Notes: a model not told the origin generated them from the letters alone. A DNA stretch of 64,000 nucleotides from UBA6522 sp965237785 (GCA_965237785.1 OZ250159.1:248001-312000); one strand, 5' to 3'; numbered from the stretch's first letter, positions 9,471 through 18,448 are shown. Numbers and translations are program-made.

Positions 9471-10478
9471 ATGATCGGTCGATCTCTCTGTGGTGCCCTG
9501 TTACTTGTCTTCGCTATTCTCGACGCTGCGGCGCATCACTCCAGGGCGACCTTCTATGATTCGAGCCAGGTAGTCGAAACGGAGGGCGTGATCACCCGCG
9601 TGATCTTCCGAAACCCTCACACCCGTTTCTGGCTCGAAGATGACCAGGGCAACGAATGGGCGCTCGAGACCACACCGCCGGCGATGCTGTCCCGCCGCGG
9701 GATCGGGCCTGAGTTCTTGACGGTGGGGACACGAGTACGGGTGGCGGGCCCACCCGCGCGTTTTGTCGCCAACTCGATGGAGGTCAGCAACTTGCTCCTT
9801 CCCGATGGCGGGGAAGTGCGAATTCAACCCGGGGCACAGCCGCGCTGGTCGGAGGGGGCGCCGGCCCTGGCGGCACCGACGTTCGCGGAGGCCGACGTGA
9901 GAGCAGCTGAAGCGGCAGCGAGCGGGATTTTCCGAGTCTGGAGCCGCGATGCAGGCATCAGGCTCGTCCTGGAGAATGGCTACCCATTGACGCAAGCCGC
10001 CCTGGCGGCCCGAGACGCCTACGACCCGGTCGCCGACAACCCGATCCCAGGCTGCACGCCAAAGGGCATGCCGATGATCATGACGAATCCGTATCCCTTC
10101 GAGTTCGTCGACCAGGGGGATGAGATTCATCTGCGCATCGAGGAATATGATCTCGTGCGCGTCATTCACCTGGAGCCGGAGACGGATGAGCCACCGCCAT
10201 CACCGTTGGGTTACTCGGTAGGTCACTGGGAGGACGGCGACCTCGTCGTGACCACCACCCATATCAATTTCATGCACTTTGGTTCCGGAATACCCTTGAG
10301 CGCCGACGTGGAGCTCCTTGAGCGCTTCGCAGCGAGTGCCGATGAGAGTCGGCTCGACTACACCCTGGCCGTCACGGATCCAGAGACGTTCACCGAGCCT
10401 CTGACCGGCCGCAGGAATTGGGTGTGGGTCCCCGGCGAAGCGGTCAAGCTCTGGGCTTGTTTGGACGATCCTGAATAG
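9471..10478 (+). CDS. Secreted two-domain DUF6152-like/C-domain protein, copy 3
   Basis: 335 residues from the ATG at 9471, with GAGG 9 bases upstream. An earlier ATG at 9456 overlaps the ASST stop but lacks a ribosome-binding site. The signal peptide ends DAAA, then His22-His23-Ser. The N-domain has FRNPHTRFWLED and PDGGEVRI. A linker has the conserved AAASGIFRVWSR, shared with copies at 12236 and 22428. The C-domain has NPIPGCTPKGMP, RVIHLEPE, the core GYSVGHWEDGDLVVTTT, VTDPETFTEPL and a terminal WAC. It belongs to the same subgroup as the copy at 22428-23495. The function is unknown. Confidence 0.8.
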   Translation: MIGRSLCGALLLVFAILDAAAHHSRATFYDSSQVVETEGVITRVIFRNPHTRFWLEDDQGNEWALETTPPAMLSRRGIGPEFLTVGTRVRVAGPPARFVANSMEVSNLLLPDGGEVRIQPGAQPRWSEGAPALAAPTFAEADVRAAEAAASGIFRVWSRDAGIRLVLENGYPLTQAALAARDAYDPVADNPIPGCTPKGMPMIMTNPYPFEFVDQGDEIHLRIEEYDLVRVIHLEPETDEPPPSPLGYSVGHWEDGDLVVTTTHINFMHFGSGIPLSADVELLERFAASADESRLDYTLAVTDPETFTEPLTGRRNWVWVPGEAVKLWACLDDPE

Positions 10479-10555
10479 CGAGACGCCGATTGATGTGCAA
10501 ATACGGTGATGAGCACTGACAACAGGACAACAACGCGTCTGTTCAGGGTGCTGCC

Positions 10556-11557
10556 CTAGTCGTTGCCGCTCGCCTGCTGGCGATACCGGTTCGCCGAGGA
10601 AAGCGTGTAATTGCGGGCCGGCGCGTTGAAAGTGCGTTCGCCGATGATGTCGAGCGCGTCGGCCATCAGCAGCTTCGGCTCCGGATCATCCGGACGCAGT
10701 CGTATGACATGCTGCACCAACTGCGCGGCGCCCAGCGGATCCTCCTGGATCATGCTGTCGATACTCGAGATCCAGTCGCGAATGGAGCGGCGCGCCGTGC
10801 CGCGCAGCGGATACACGTTCGGCCAGGACTGGTAGAAGTTGTCGCCCGCGAAGACCACCCGTTGCTCGGGCAGCCAGACGTAGAGCTGGTCCACCGTCTC
10901 GCCCGGGGCAGCGACGAGCTCCAGCGTGACGCCCGCGATCTCAAGCGTCACCCGGTCCTCCGAGAACGCGTGCGTCGGCGCGATCCCCCGGGGCGCCGGG
11001 GTCCGCGGCTGTGCCACGCCATCGGTCATATTGGCGCCGGCCGGCAGACGTTCCGGGGGGATGGCGATTCCGACGCTAATCTTCTGCTCGGGGAGCAGAT
11101 CGAAACCCTGGGTGTTCGACGGCCGCGCCCCGCCCTCGAGCCCCGCTGCCGCGACGCGGTTCGTTTCCGAGCCGTAGTTGGAACGCGCCCAGACCTCGAT
11201 ACCCGCATCCGGATCGTAAAACGCGGGTGAGCCGTTGGTGTGATCCCCATGGCCATGGGTATAGACGATCGCACGGACGGGCTTGTCCGTGATCCTCTCG
11301 AACTCGGCGCGGACCTCTTCGGCGCCGGCCACGCGTTGACCGGGGTCGATGATGATCACCCCGTCGTCGCCGACGATCATCGTGTTGGCGGACACCTGGT
11401 AGCCGATTGCCGTGTAAACATTCTCGGCCACCTCGATGATGGCCGGCTCGAACATCTCGTTTCGCTCCAGTAGCCTCTGAGTGGCCGCGCTCTGCTGAGC
11501 CGATGCACTGGTAATCGTCAGGGACGTTAACGCGATGAGATAGCAGATCCTTTTCAT
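10556..11557 (-). CDS. Alkylsulfatase-like MBL hydrolase with a central deletion
   Basis: 333 residues with a signal peptide (MKRICYLIALTSLTITSASA). The MBL domain carries THGHGDHTNG, the metal-binding HxHxDH. It continues through AAPGETVDQLYVWLPEQR and DNFYQSWPNVYPLRG, as in SdsA/BDS1-type alkylsulfatases. Those enzymes are normally over 600 residues, with a downstream metal-binding and dimerisation domain. Here DSMIQED jumps straight to GAAQLVQHVIRLRPDDPEPK, the end of the dimerisation domain. Roughly 200-300 residues are missing in frame. The remainder may not be active. Type could equally be pseudogene. It is convergent with copy 3. Confidence 0.75.
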   Translation of the reverse strand: MKRICYLIALTSLTITSASAQQSAATQRLLERNEMFEPAIIEVAENVYTAIGYQVSANTMIVGDDGVIIIDPGQRVAGAEEVRAEFERITDKPVRAIVYTHGHGDHTNGSPAFYDPDAGIEVWARSNYGSETNRVAAAGLEGGARPSNTQGFDLLPEQKISVGIAIPPERLPAGANMTDGVAQPRTPAPRGIAPTHAFSEDRVTLEIAGVTLELVAAPGETVDQLYVWLPEQRVVFAGDNFYQSWPNVYPLRGTARRSIRDWISSIDSMIQEDPLGAAQLVQHVIRLRPDDPEPKLLMADALDIIGERTFNAPARNYTLSSANRYRQQASGND

Positions 11558-11964
11558 TCTCGTTCTCCCGACGTGCCTGGCCCCCCCGCGGCAGTGCCCA
11601 CCAGGAAATGTTGATCCGCAACGACCTCTCGAAGCTTGTCGAACTGGTGCTCAATGGCGACTGCGAGACGTCGTCCTCGATAGAACAAGCGTACCCCGTT
11701 TACTTTATATATCAAGTCAAGAGTGACTTGGGTTTGCCGGCGGCGGCGCTCAAGTCCAACGGCGACCTGGCAAGACTCCGTCCGCAGCCCGACCAGGCAA
11801 ACTAGCAGCCCGCGGCGAAAGTCCCGCGTCGCACCGAGACCGGCGAGGCGCCCGGCTGACAAGGCGCGAGGAGGGAGACCTGTTGCATGGCATTTCTCCA
11901 TGCTGAATTTCGGGCATTGCAGCTTTTGATTAGATATTTCAAGCACGACACGGGGAAGACCCTA
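11558..11964. other. Intergenic region without a recognised gene
   Basis: About 400 bases lie between the divergent MBL gene and a broken DUF6152-like gene. Short ORFs exist on both strands but none resembles a family. An AT-rich patch near 11695-11720 (TACTTTATATATCAAG) could hold a promoter. Confidence 0.4.
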
Positions 11965-12862
11965 ATGAACACAACGTGCAGGATCCTGCTGGTGCTTTCG
12001 TTCTTGCCGCTGGTCGCATCGGCACACCACTCGCGCATGGAGTTCTCCCGCAACGAGATTCGCGAGATCGAGGGCGAGGTGGTCAGCGTTTTCTGGTGCA
12101 ATCCTCACGTGCACGTGCGCGTCCGAACGCAAGACGGCGCTCTGTGGGATCTGGAGGGGGGGCCGACATCGTGAGCCGCGCTGGTCGGACGATACCGCCG
12201 GCCATGCGCCGGCAGCGGACACCACGGCACCGGACTTGAGCCTTGCTGCGGCCGCATCCGAGAGGGGGATCTTCCGTACTTGGCAGCGCGTTCGAATCAA
12301 CCTCCCCGAGCTTTCCGAACTCCCCCTGACCGAGGAAGCGCTGAGCTACCACGCAGCCTATGAGCCGCTGGTCGACGACCCGTTGCTCTCGTGCACGACG
12401 CCCGGCTTGCCCCGAGCCATGACCTTCGCGGGCCCTCATCCCATCGAGTTGTTCGAGGGTGAGAATGAGATCACACCGCGGATGGAGTACATGAACAACG
12501 ATCGGGTGATTCACATGGAGCCGGCGACCGACCCGGCCCAGCAACCCGCCTCGCCGCTGGGGCACTCGGTCGGCCGCTGGGACGGTGACGATCTCGTCGT
12601 CACCACGAGCCGGATCGACTGGCCCCATTTCGATCTGAACGCGCCGTTGAGCGGATTTCCGCAAAGCGAAGCGGTGGAGATTACCGAGCGGTTCGCACTC
12701 GGACCCGGCGGCAATGAGTTAACCTACGACATCACGATAGTCGACCCTGCAACTTTCACGGAGCCGCTGATGCTGGATGATTATCTCGCCTGGCGCTGGG
12801 ATTCCAACATCCGGCGGGAGCCTTTCGTATGCGAGGTCAATGAGAGCCTCGCCGCCGAATGA
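11965..12862 (+). pseudogene. DUF6152-like/C-domain gene with deletion and frameshift, copy 4
   Basis: From the ATG at 11965 a signal peptide ends ASA, then His-His-Ser, and the N-domain runs through CNPHVHVRV to LWDLEGGP before a TGA near 12174. The next frame picks up at EPRWSDDT and then SERGIFRTWQR, which match PRWSEG and SGIFRVWSR of the copy at 9471. About 60 residues of the N-domain are therefore deleted and the frame lost. The C-domain is intact: DPLLSCTTPGLP, RVIHMEP, the core GHSVGRWDGDDLVVTTS, IVDPATFTEPL and a terminal VC. No signal peptide precedes the C-domain half, so it is unlikely to be exported alone. Confidence 0.8.
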
Positions 12863-12898
12863 GACCGATCAAACTGTTCATGGGTGTCAAGAAACGCT

Positions 12899-13066
12899 AT
12901 GGCCACCTTCACCATTAATGGCGAGCGCGTCGAGATCGATGTGCACCCGAACACCCCGCTGCTGTGGGTCGCGCGCGAGCACCTGAAACTCACGGGCACC
13001 AAGTTCGGCAGCGGCACCTGCAGCCGCATCGTCAGCGCGATCCAACGCGCTACGCGGGAGGCCTGA
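12899..13066 (+). pseudogene. [2Fe-2S] oxidoreductase small-subunit scar (IorA-type)
   Basis: 55 residues from the ATG at 12899. MATFTINGERVEIDVHPNTP and LTGTKFG match the start of isoquinoline-1-oxidoreductase-type alpha subunits. The reading then jumps in frame to TCSRIVSAIQRATREA, the last helix of the same protein. All the cysteines that bind the two [2Fe-2S] clusters are gone except one. Normal length is about 150 residues. The junction lies at a repeated GGC/GGCACC stretch, which suggests a microhomology deletion. The start of the large-subunit gene follows 1 base later. Confidence 0.8.
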
Positions 13067-13067
13067 G

Positions 13068-13871
13068 ATGAAACGAGACAACCTGCCTTCCGATCATCCG
13101 ACGACCCGCCGGGAGTTCATTCAAGGCGCGGGCGTGACCTTCGCGGTCGGCGCGACGGGTATCGTCGGCGCCTGCACCATGGAGACTGGCGGCGAGGCCA
13201 CACGCGCGGCGAGCGCGCCAACCAACGAGGCCATCAGTCCGAATGCCTGGGTGAGCATCGGCGCCGACGATGCGATCCCGATCCAGTTCGGCGGTACCGA
13301 GATGGGCCAGGGCACCATGACCTCCCTGCCCCTGGTGCTGGCCGAGGAGCTGGATGCGGACTGGGAAAACGTGCGGGTCGAGACCGTTGCCACCCACGAT
13401 CCGACCTACGGCAATCCACGGGCCTTCGGCTACTACGGCTTTCCAATTCTTTACACGGCCGGGAGCCAGACGCTGCGCGGCTACTTCACGGCGATGCGCC
13501 AGGCGGGCGCGCAGGCGCGCAAGTTCCTGATCGAGGCGGCCGCCGCGGAATGGGGAGTGCCCGCCGAGGACGTTCAGACGGAGCCCAGCCGCGTCGTGCA
13601 CCGGCAGACCGGTCGCAGCCTGAGCTACGGAGAAATTGCCGCCTTCGCGGAAGTCCCGGAGACGCTGCCCGAGGTCGATGAGAGCTCGTTCAAGCCGGCC
13701 AGTGAATTCCGCTATCTCGGGACGGATGTCGGGCGGATCGACGTTCCGGCGAAAACCGATGGATCGGCGAAGTTCGGTATCGACGCCCAGGTGCCAGGGA
13801 TGGTCTATGCGTCGATTCTGCGCACGCCCGTCGAGGGCGAGAGACCCATGGAGGTCGACGACAGCGCGGCG
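13068..13871 (+). pseudogene. Molybdopterin-binding large subunit (IorB-type), truncated by IS
   Basis: A twin-arginine-type N-terminus (TTRREFIQGAGVTFAVGATG) is followed by the first part of an aldehyde oxidase/xanthine dehydrogenase-like molybdenum subunit (AWVSIGADDAIPIQFGGTEM, GQGTMTSLPLVLAEELDADW, KTDGSAKFGIDAQVPGM). Homology stops after ERPMEVDDSAA near 13871. From there the frame runs into the IS element. Family members are over 700 residues, so about two thirds are missing, and no continuation is visible on the far side of the IS. The pair with the scarred small subunit is dead. Confidence 0.85.
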
Positions 13872-15060
13872 CGCCCGCGGGGGCGGGGAAAAGCGCCCCG
13901 GCCCGCCGCGGCGAACCGGAGCGCCGGTTGGGGTAGCCTTGGTAGTTACAACACAAACCAGGAGCCCGAACCATGCAGATCAAATCCCTGCGCACCAAAT
14001 CCTACCGCAGCTTCAAGGTTGACGATACAACGCCCGCCGATGCCCTCGAGCGGCTGCGGCGAATCGAGACCTACCGGGCGCTGCGCGCCGAGGGCTGCAC
14101 CGAGGCCACCGCCCTGCGCGCGGTGGGCTGGTCCCGCTCCACCTACTTTCGCTGGCTGAAGCGCTACAACACCCAAGGCGTGCGTGCGCTGGCCAACCGA
14201 AGCCGCCGCCCGCGCCATACCCAGCGCCCCCGGTGGACCCGCGGCGACGAACGCCGCGTCTGGGCCATGCGGACCCGGTTCCCCTTCATGGGCAAGCGCC
14301 GGCTGCGCGTCATGCTCGCCCGCGAAGGCCTCCAGTTCTGCGAGTCCACGCTCGGACGCATCCTCCGCCAAGGGCGTGCGCCTGGGCCGCATCCAACCCT
14401 GCGCCTTCTGTCGCGGGCGCGTCAAGGTCAAGCGCCGCCGAGGCTTCAACGGCCACGCCCAACGCTGGCGATACGGCCAACGCGCCCAACGACCCGGGGA
14501 ACTGGTGCAGATCGACCACCTGTCCCTGCACCGCGACGGCCGACACCTCAAGGAGTTCAAGGCCGTCTCCCCCGTCGGTAAACAACTCGTCGCCCGCGCC
14601 TACTCCCGGGCCACCGCCCATAACGCCAAACGCTTCCTGGCGGCCGTCCAAGCCGATCTGCCCCACCGCCTCGTCTCCATCCAGGTCGACGGCGGCAGCG
14701 AGTTCATGGCCGACTTCGAGCAGGCCTGCCAGGACCTGCACATCCCCCTCTACGTCCTGCCACCGCGTCGGCCTCAGTTCAACGGGTGCGTGGAACGCGC
14801 CAACGACAGCACCCGGGTGGAATTCTGGAACCTCTACGACGGCCACTTCACCGTCGCCGATGCCAACCGCGCCCTGGCCGACTATCAACACTTCCACAAC
14901 CAGGTGAGACCTCACCAAACCCTCGACTGGAAAACCCCAAACGAGTATCTTCAATCCACCAAGGACTGCACCACCCAGTCCCACATCACCTGAACCCGCA
15001 CATGACCTTTACCGGTTTCGCGCGTCGTGCAATCATCACACGCACGAGACCTGTGGGAAA
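13872..15060 (+). mobile_element. Insertion sequence with integrase-core transposase
   Basis: The interval between the broken IorB-type gene and the next gene contains one DDE transposase. The edges are approximate. I searched both flanks by eye and found no convincing terminal inverted repeats or target duplication. The rest of the interrupted gene is absent downstream, so insertion was probably followed by an adjacent deletion. Confidence 0.7.
13973..14993 (+). CDS. IS481-like DDE transposase, frame changes mid-gene
   Basis: The first frame (from ATG 13973) gives a helix-turn-helix region: LRRIETYRALRAEGCTEATA, VGWSRSTYFRWLKRY and RSRRPRHTQRP. Near 14360-14372 the homology moves to another frame, which runs to 14993. 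It carries a CAFCR zinc-like motif and an rve core with VQIDHLS, VDGGSEF and VERAND. The second D and the E are 35 residues apart, as in DDE enzymes. The C-terminal VRPHQTLDWKTPNEYL is typical of IS481/IS3-type transposases. The frame change sits at CGCCAAGGGCG. It could be programmed frameshifting or an inactivating indel. Confidence 0.75.
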
Positions 15061-15068
15061 CGGAGCAC

Positions 15069-15890
15069 ATGAATCACCCGACAAGAGGTGTGATGACGAG
15101 CTTGGCGGCGCTGTTGGTCATGCTCTCATTGACTGGTGGGTCGGCCGCGGCGCAGACCGCCGGGATCGACTTTCCGCGTGCCTGGGACGGCAATCCCGAC
15201 TTGAACGGGGTCTGGCAGGCGATCGGGACGGCGCACTGGGACATACAGGATCATCCTGCAAGCGCCGGCCCTGCCGAGCTCGGCGCGGTCGGCGCCATCC
15301 CCCCCGGACTGGGCGTCGTGGAAGGCAACGAGATTCCTTACCAGCCGTGGGCGCTGGAGCAAAAGCAGAATAACTTCGCGAACCGCTACACCGACGACCC
15401 GGAAATCAAGTGCTATCTGTCCGGCGTGCCGCGCGCGACCTACTTGCCCTATCCATTTCAGATCATCCAGGGCGACACGAAAATCATGATCGTTTACGGA
15501 TTCGCCGAAGCGAATCGAACGATTCACATGGACAAGGCGAATCCCGAGCCCGCGCCGATCGACACCTGGATGGGACGCTCGCACGGCCGCTGGGACGGAG
15601 ACGCGCTGGTCGTGGACGTTGCCGGATTCAACGGCCAGGCCTGGTTCGACCGGGCCGGCAACTTCGCCAGTGACGCGCTGCACGTCGTCGAGCGGTATAC
15701 GCCGCTCGGTCCCAACGCGCTGATGTACGAGGTGACGATCGAAGACCCGAACGTCTTCACGCGCCCGTGGACGATGCGCATGCCGCTCTATCGGCGATTG
15801 GAAGAGCGTGCCCGGGTGCTGGAATTCAAGTGCGTGGAATTTTCCGAGGGCCTCTTGTACGACCATCTGCGTAAGCAACCGACCGGGTGA
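15069..15890 (+). CDS. Secreted stand-alone C-domain protein
   Basis: 273 residues from the ATG at 15069. It has a signal peptide (TSLAALLVMLSLTGGSAAAQ), then WDGNPDLNGVWQAIG, a WD..PDL.G.W lead-in also seen in the copies at 15919 and 27944. The C-domain follows: DPEIKCYLSGVPR, RTIHMDK, the core GRSHGRWDGDALVVDVAGFN, IEDPNVFTRPW and a terminal KC. There is no His-His/NPH N-domain. It shares a transcript direction and close spacing with the VOC-fusion gene (28-base gap) and the compact DUF6152 gene after it, so these three may act together. Confidence 0.75.
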   Translation: MNHPTRGVMTSLAALLVMLSLTGGSAAAQTAGIDFPRAWDGNPDLNGVWQAIGTAHWDIQDHPASAGPAELGAVGAIPPGLGVVEGNEIPYQPWALEQKQNNFANRYTDDPEIKCYLSGVPRATYLPYPFQIIQGDTKIMIVYGFAEANRTIHMDKANPEPAPIDTWMGRSHGRWDGDALVVDVAGFNGQAWFDRAGNFASDALHVVERYTPLGPNALMYEVTIEDPNVFTRPWTMRMPLYRRLEERARVLEFKCVEFSEGLLYDHLRKQPTG

Positions 15891-15918
15891 AACAGCTCGA
15901 ATGCGGAGGTATCGCGTC

Positions 15919-17655
15919 ATGAAAACGAACCCTTTCGGCAGTGCCGTGTTGGTGGCAGCCGTCGCCTTGCTGCCTGCTGCGACGCTCGCAGCCAGCTACC
16001 ATCATGTGCACATCACTGCGCCCAGCCCGACCGAGGCCGTCAAATGGTACACGTTGCACATGGAGTGTCAGCCGGTCGCCGAGCGGACCGACGTCGCGAA
16101 TTGTCACGGCGTAGAGCTGGAGTTCGCGATTCAAACGACGCTGGGCGGAACCCAGGGCACGGGCGTGAACCATATCGGCTTTTCGTTCCCGGATCTCGCG
16201 GCCAAGATGGCCGAACTGGAGGCCGTGGGCGTCCGCGGCGCGGGCGTCAGGCTGCAGAGATTCGAGGACGGTTCGACGTTTCGCGACGTACCGGGACTGT
16301 TCAAGCTCGGTTTTATTTTCGATCCCTGGGGCACGCGGATCGAGCTTGTGGAAGACCTCGACCGGCTCGGTTTCCACCATGTCCACCTCAGCGCCACGCA
16401 CCCCGCAGCGACGCTGGCGTGGTATCGGGAGGTGCTCGGCGGCGAGCCGGCCCGCCTGAAGGGACGGCTGAACGGCCTGCGGTTCGACGATATCTGGGTG
16501 CTCGTGTCGCAGCACGACGAGGGCGCGCCGGCGCCGACCGCAGGGCGTGCACTCGACCACCTCGGCTTCGTCGTGCCGGACCTTGACCTCTTGGCGGCGG
16601 ATATGCGCGAGCAACGCGTCGCGTTCGAACAGCAGCCCATGGTGCCGGAGAACGGCCGCGGCGTTGCGAAACGAGCGTTCCTGGCAGGCCCCGACAACGT
16701 CCGGCTCGCGGTCGTCGAGCGCGGTTGGGCAGGCGTGGTGGCAGAACAAGCCGTGGCGGTACTGACGAGTGCGGCAAGCGAACCGTATACGGTTTCGCAG
16801 ACCCCGTGGGGAGAGCCTGACCTGCAGGGCATCTGGACCGGCGACGCGGCCCACGGCATCCCCCTTGAACGACCGCTGGAGGCCGCGGAGCTGGAGGCGC
16901 TGACACCCGAGGAAGCCGCGGCGCGGCGTGAGCGAGGCACGCTGCGAAGCATCTGGGGCTATGAGCGGGAATGGCGCGATACGACGTTGGGCTACGCCAA
17001 GGCGGCGCCGTCGACGCAAGTCGCCATGGTTATTGACCCGCCGGACGGCAGGATTCCGCCGATGACCCCGGCCGGCGAGGCGCTGATCGCTGCCGCGGCA
17101 AGCGCTGAGGGCGGCCCGCCCGCGGGCCCGGAGGACCTGAGCTCGTGGGTGCGGTGTATCACACGAGGACTGCCGGGCATGATGATGCCGGGCGTCTACA
17201 ATAACGGCCTGCAGATCGTGCAGAGCCCGGGATTCGTCGCCATTCAAAAGGAGATGATCCACGAAACCCGCGTGATTCCCACGGACGCGCGTCCGCATGT
17301 CGGTCCGGACGTCACGCAGTGGCTGGGCGACTCCCGCGGCTGGTGGGAGGGCGATACCCTTGTGGTCGAGGTCACGAATTTCAACGGACGGGTATCGTAT
17401 CGGGGGGCCGGCGAGAACATGACACTCGTCGAACGGTACACACGCACCGGTCCCGATACGCTCGAGTACGAATTCACGGTCGACGATCCGGCGATCTGGA
17501 CGAGACCCTGGACGGCCACGTTCACTTTCGGGAAGGATGACGATCAATACGAGCTCGTCGAATATGCGTGCCACGAAGGAAACTACGGCATGAGGAACAT
17601 CTTGAGCGGTGCGCGCGCCGACGAGCGGGCGGCCGAAGAAGCCGACAACCAGTGA
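15919..17655 (+). CDS. Two VOC domains fused to a C-domain, secreted
   Basis: 578 residues from the ATG at 15919, with GGAGGT 8 bases upstream. After a signal peptide (AVALLPAATLA), two vicinal-oxygen-chelate modules follow. The first runs from SYHHVHITAPSPTEAVKWY to WGTRIELVED, the second from LGFHHVHLSATHPAATLAWY to DNVRLAVVERGW. The leading His and the terminal E of each module fit the VOC metal-site pattern; in the second, the final E is in VVERG. From about residue 290 the protein continues with PWGEPDLQGIW and a C-domain: WVRCITRGLPGM, the core SRGWWEGDTLVVEVTNFNG, DDPAIWTRPW and YAC. VOC proteins include glyoxalases and ring-cleavage dioxygenases; the reaction here is unknown. Confidence 0.8.
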   Translation: MKTNPFGSAVLVAAVALLPAATLAASYHHVHITAPSPTEAVKWYTLHMECQPVAERTDVANCHGVELEFAIQTTLGGTQGTGVNHIGFSFPDLAAKMAELEAVGVRGAGVRLQRFEDGSTFRDVPGLFKLGFIFDPWGTRIELVEDLDRLGFHHVHLSATHPAATLAWYREVLGGEPARLKGRLNGLRFDDIWVLVSQHDEGAPAPTAGRALDHLGFVVPDLDLLAADMREQRVAFEQQPMVPENGRGVAKRAFLAGPDNVRLAVVERGWAGVVAEQAVAVLTSAASEPYTVSQTPWGEPDLQGIWTGDAAHGIPLERPLEAAELEALTPEEAAARRERGTLRSIWGYEREWRDTTLGYAKAAPSTQVAMVIDPPDGRIPPMTPAGEALIAAAASAEGGPPAGPEDLSSWVRCITRGLPGMMMPGVYNNGLQIVQSPGFVAIQKEMIHETRVIPTDARPHVGPDVTQWLGDSRGWWEGDTLVVEVTNFNGRVSYRGAGENMTLVERYTRTGPDTLEYEFTVDDPAIWTRPWTATFTFGKDDDQYELVEYACHEGNYGMRNILSGARADERAAEEADNQ

Positions 17656-17665
17656 GGTAGAGCCG

Positions 17666-18100
17666 ATGCGAACGACATCCGTAGCCGTAATCGGGACCGG
17701 GCTCGGCCTGCTCGCTGCTGCAGCGCCGACCGCGGCGCATCACGCGTTTTCGGCCGAGTTCGACGCGACCAAACCCGTGCAGTTACGCGGCACGATCACG
17801 AGGATGGAATGGATCAACCCCCACTCGTGGATTCATCTCGACGTCCCGCAAGAGAACGGCACAGTGGAAAGCTGGATGATCGAGGCCGGCCCTGCCGGCG
17901 TGCTGGTCCGCCGCGGCTGGAACAAGGACTCAATCCAGCCCGGGACGGAGGTCATCGTCGAGGGATATCGGGCGCGGGACGGCTCGCAGCGTGCGAACGG
18001 CCGGGACGTCACGTTGCCCGACGGTCGGCGGCTGTTTGCCGGCTCGTCCGGTCCCGGCGCCCCGCCGGATAACGCGAACACCACGGAGCCGCCGCAGTAG
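17666..18100 (+). CDS. Compact secreted DUF6152-like protein
   Basis: 144 residues from the ATG at 17666. The signal peptide ends APTAA, then His25-His26-Ala-Phe. The rest is the canonical single N-domain: ITRMEWINPHSWIHLDV, EAGPAGVLVRRGWNKDSIQP, GYRARDGSQRANGRDVTLPD and GRRLFAGSS. This is the closest match here to the textbook DUF6152 layout and serves as the reference for the other copies. It follows the VOC-fusion gene by 10 bases. The function is unknown; the paired His and the NPH His suggest a metal site. Confidence 0.85.
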   Translation: MRTTSVAVIGTGLGLLAAAAPTAAHHAFSAEFDATKPVQLRGTITRMEWINPHSWIHLDVPQENGTVESWMIEAGPAGVLVRRGWNKDSIQPGTEVIVEGYRARDGSQRANGRDVTLPDGRRLFAGSSGPGAPPDNANTTEPPQ

Positions 18101-18114
18101 CGCTGGTCGCTGCG

Positions 18115-18327
18115 GCGGCCGATACCGGTCCGGAATCCGTAACGGCCCGTGATCACCGTCGCGCGCGTGGGCGAGCAGGCGGGCTGCGACCAGACATTGG
18201 TGAAGCGCACACCTTCTCTGGCCAGCTCGTCGAGCGCGGCCGTGGTGGGTGGGTTTTCCCCCAAACCATAGGAAGCCAGGGTCTCCACGCCCATATCGTC
18301 GCCGATGATGAGAAGGACATTCGGTGC
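18115..18327 (-). pseudogene. Type I sulfatase N-terminal fossil
   Basis: On the minus strand a 71-residue stretch reads APNVLLIIGDDMGVETLASY, then SQPACSPTRATVITGRYG. The DD and C-x-P-x-R motifs are the calcium-binding and formylglycine sites of alkaline-phosphatase-fold sulfatases. Homology ends after FRTGIG, and the remaining 400 or so residues are absent. It is fused at its 5' side to a C-domain fossil. Confidence 0.8.
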
Positions 18328-18448
18328 CGTTCGGCACGTAAAGCCAGAATTTCTCGGACTGGATAGGCTCGGGCAACACTGAGGGGTCCGTGACGATCGC
18401 TCGGTAGTCCAGGCGGCTCCCGTCCGAGCTCGGCGTGAAACGCTCCAC
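18320..18448 (-). pseudogene. C-domain fossil
   Basis: The minus strand reads VERFTPSSDGSRLDYRAIVT, then DPSVLPEPIQSEKFWLYVPN. This matches the last third of the C-domain in the secreted family (compare ERFTPSADGQTMDYEL..IDP in the copy at 22428). Nothing of the family precedes it. It abuts the sulfatase fossil, so two unrelated genes were joined by deletion. Confidence 0.7.

Noticed and set aside
11554..11946. A 130-residue minus-strand ORF upstream of the MBL gene
   Set aside because: It overlaps the MBL start, has no signal or motif, and its composition fits a shadow frame in GC-rich DNA.
13973..15060. A possible IS3-type orfA/orfB pair
   Set aside because: The N-terminal HTH and the spacing look more like IS481-type single-gene elements, and the frame switch lacks an A6-type slippery site. 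Left as an unresolved frame change.
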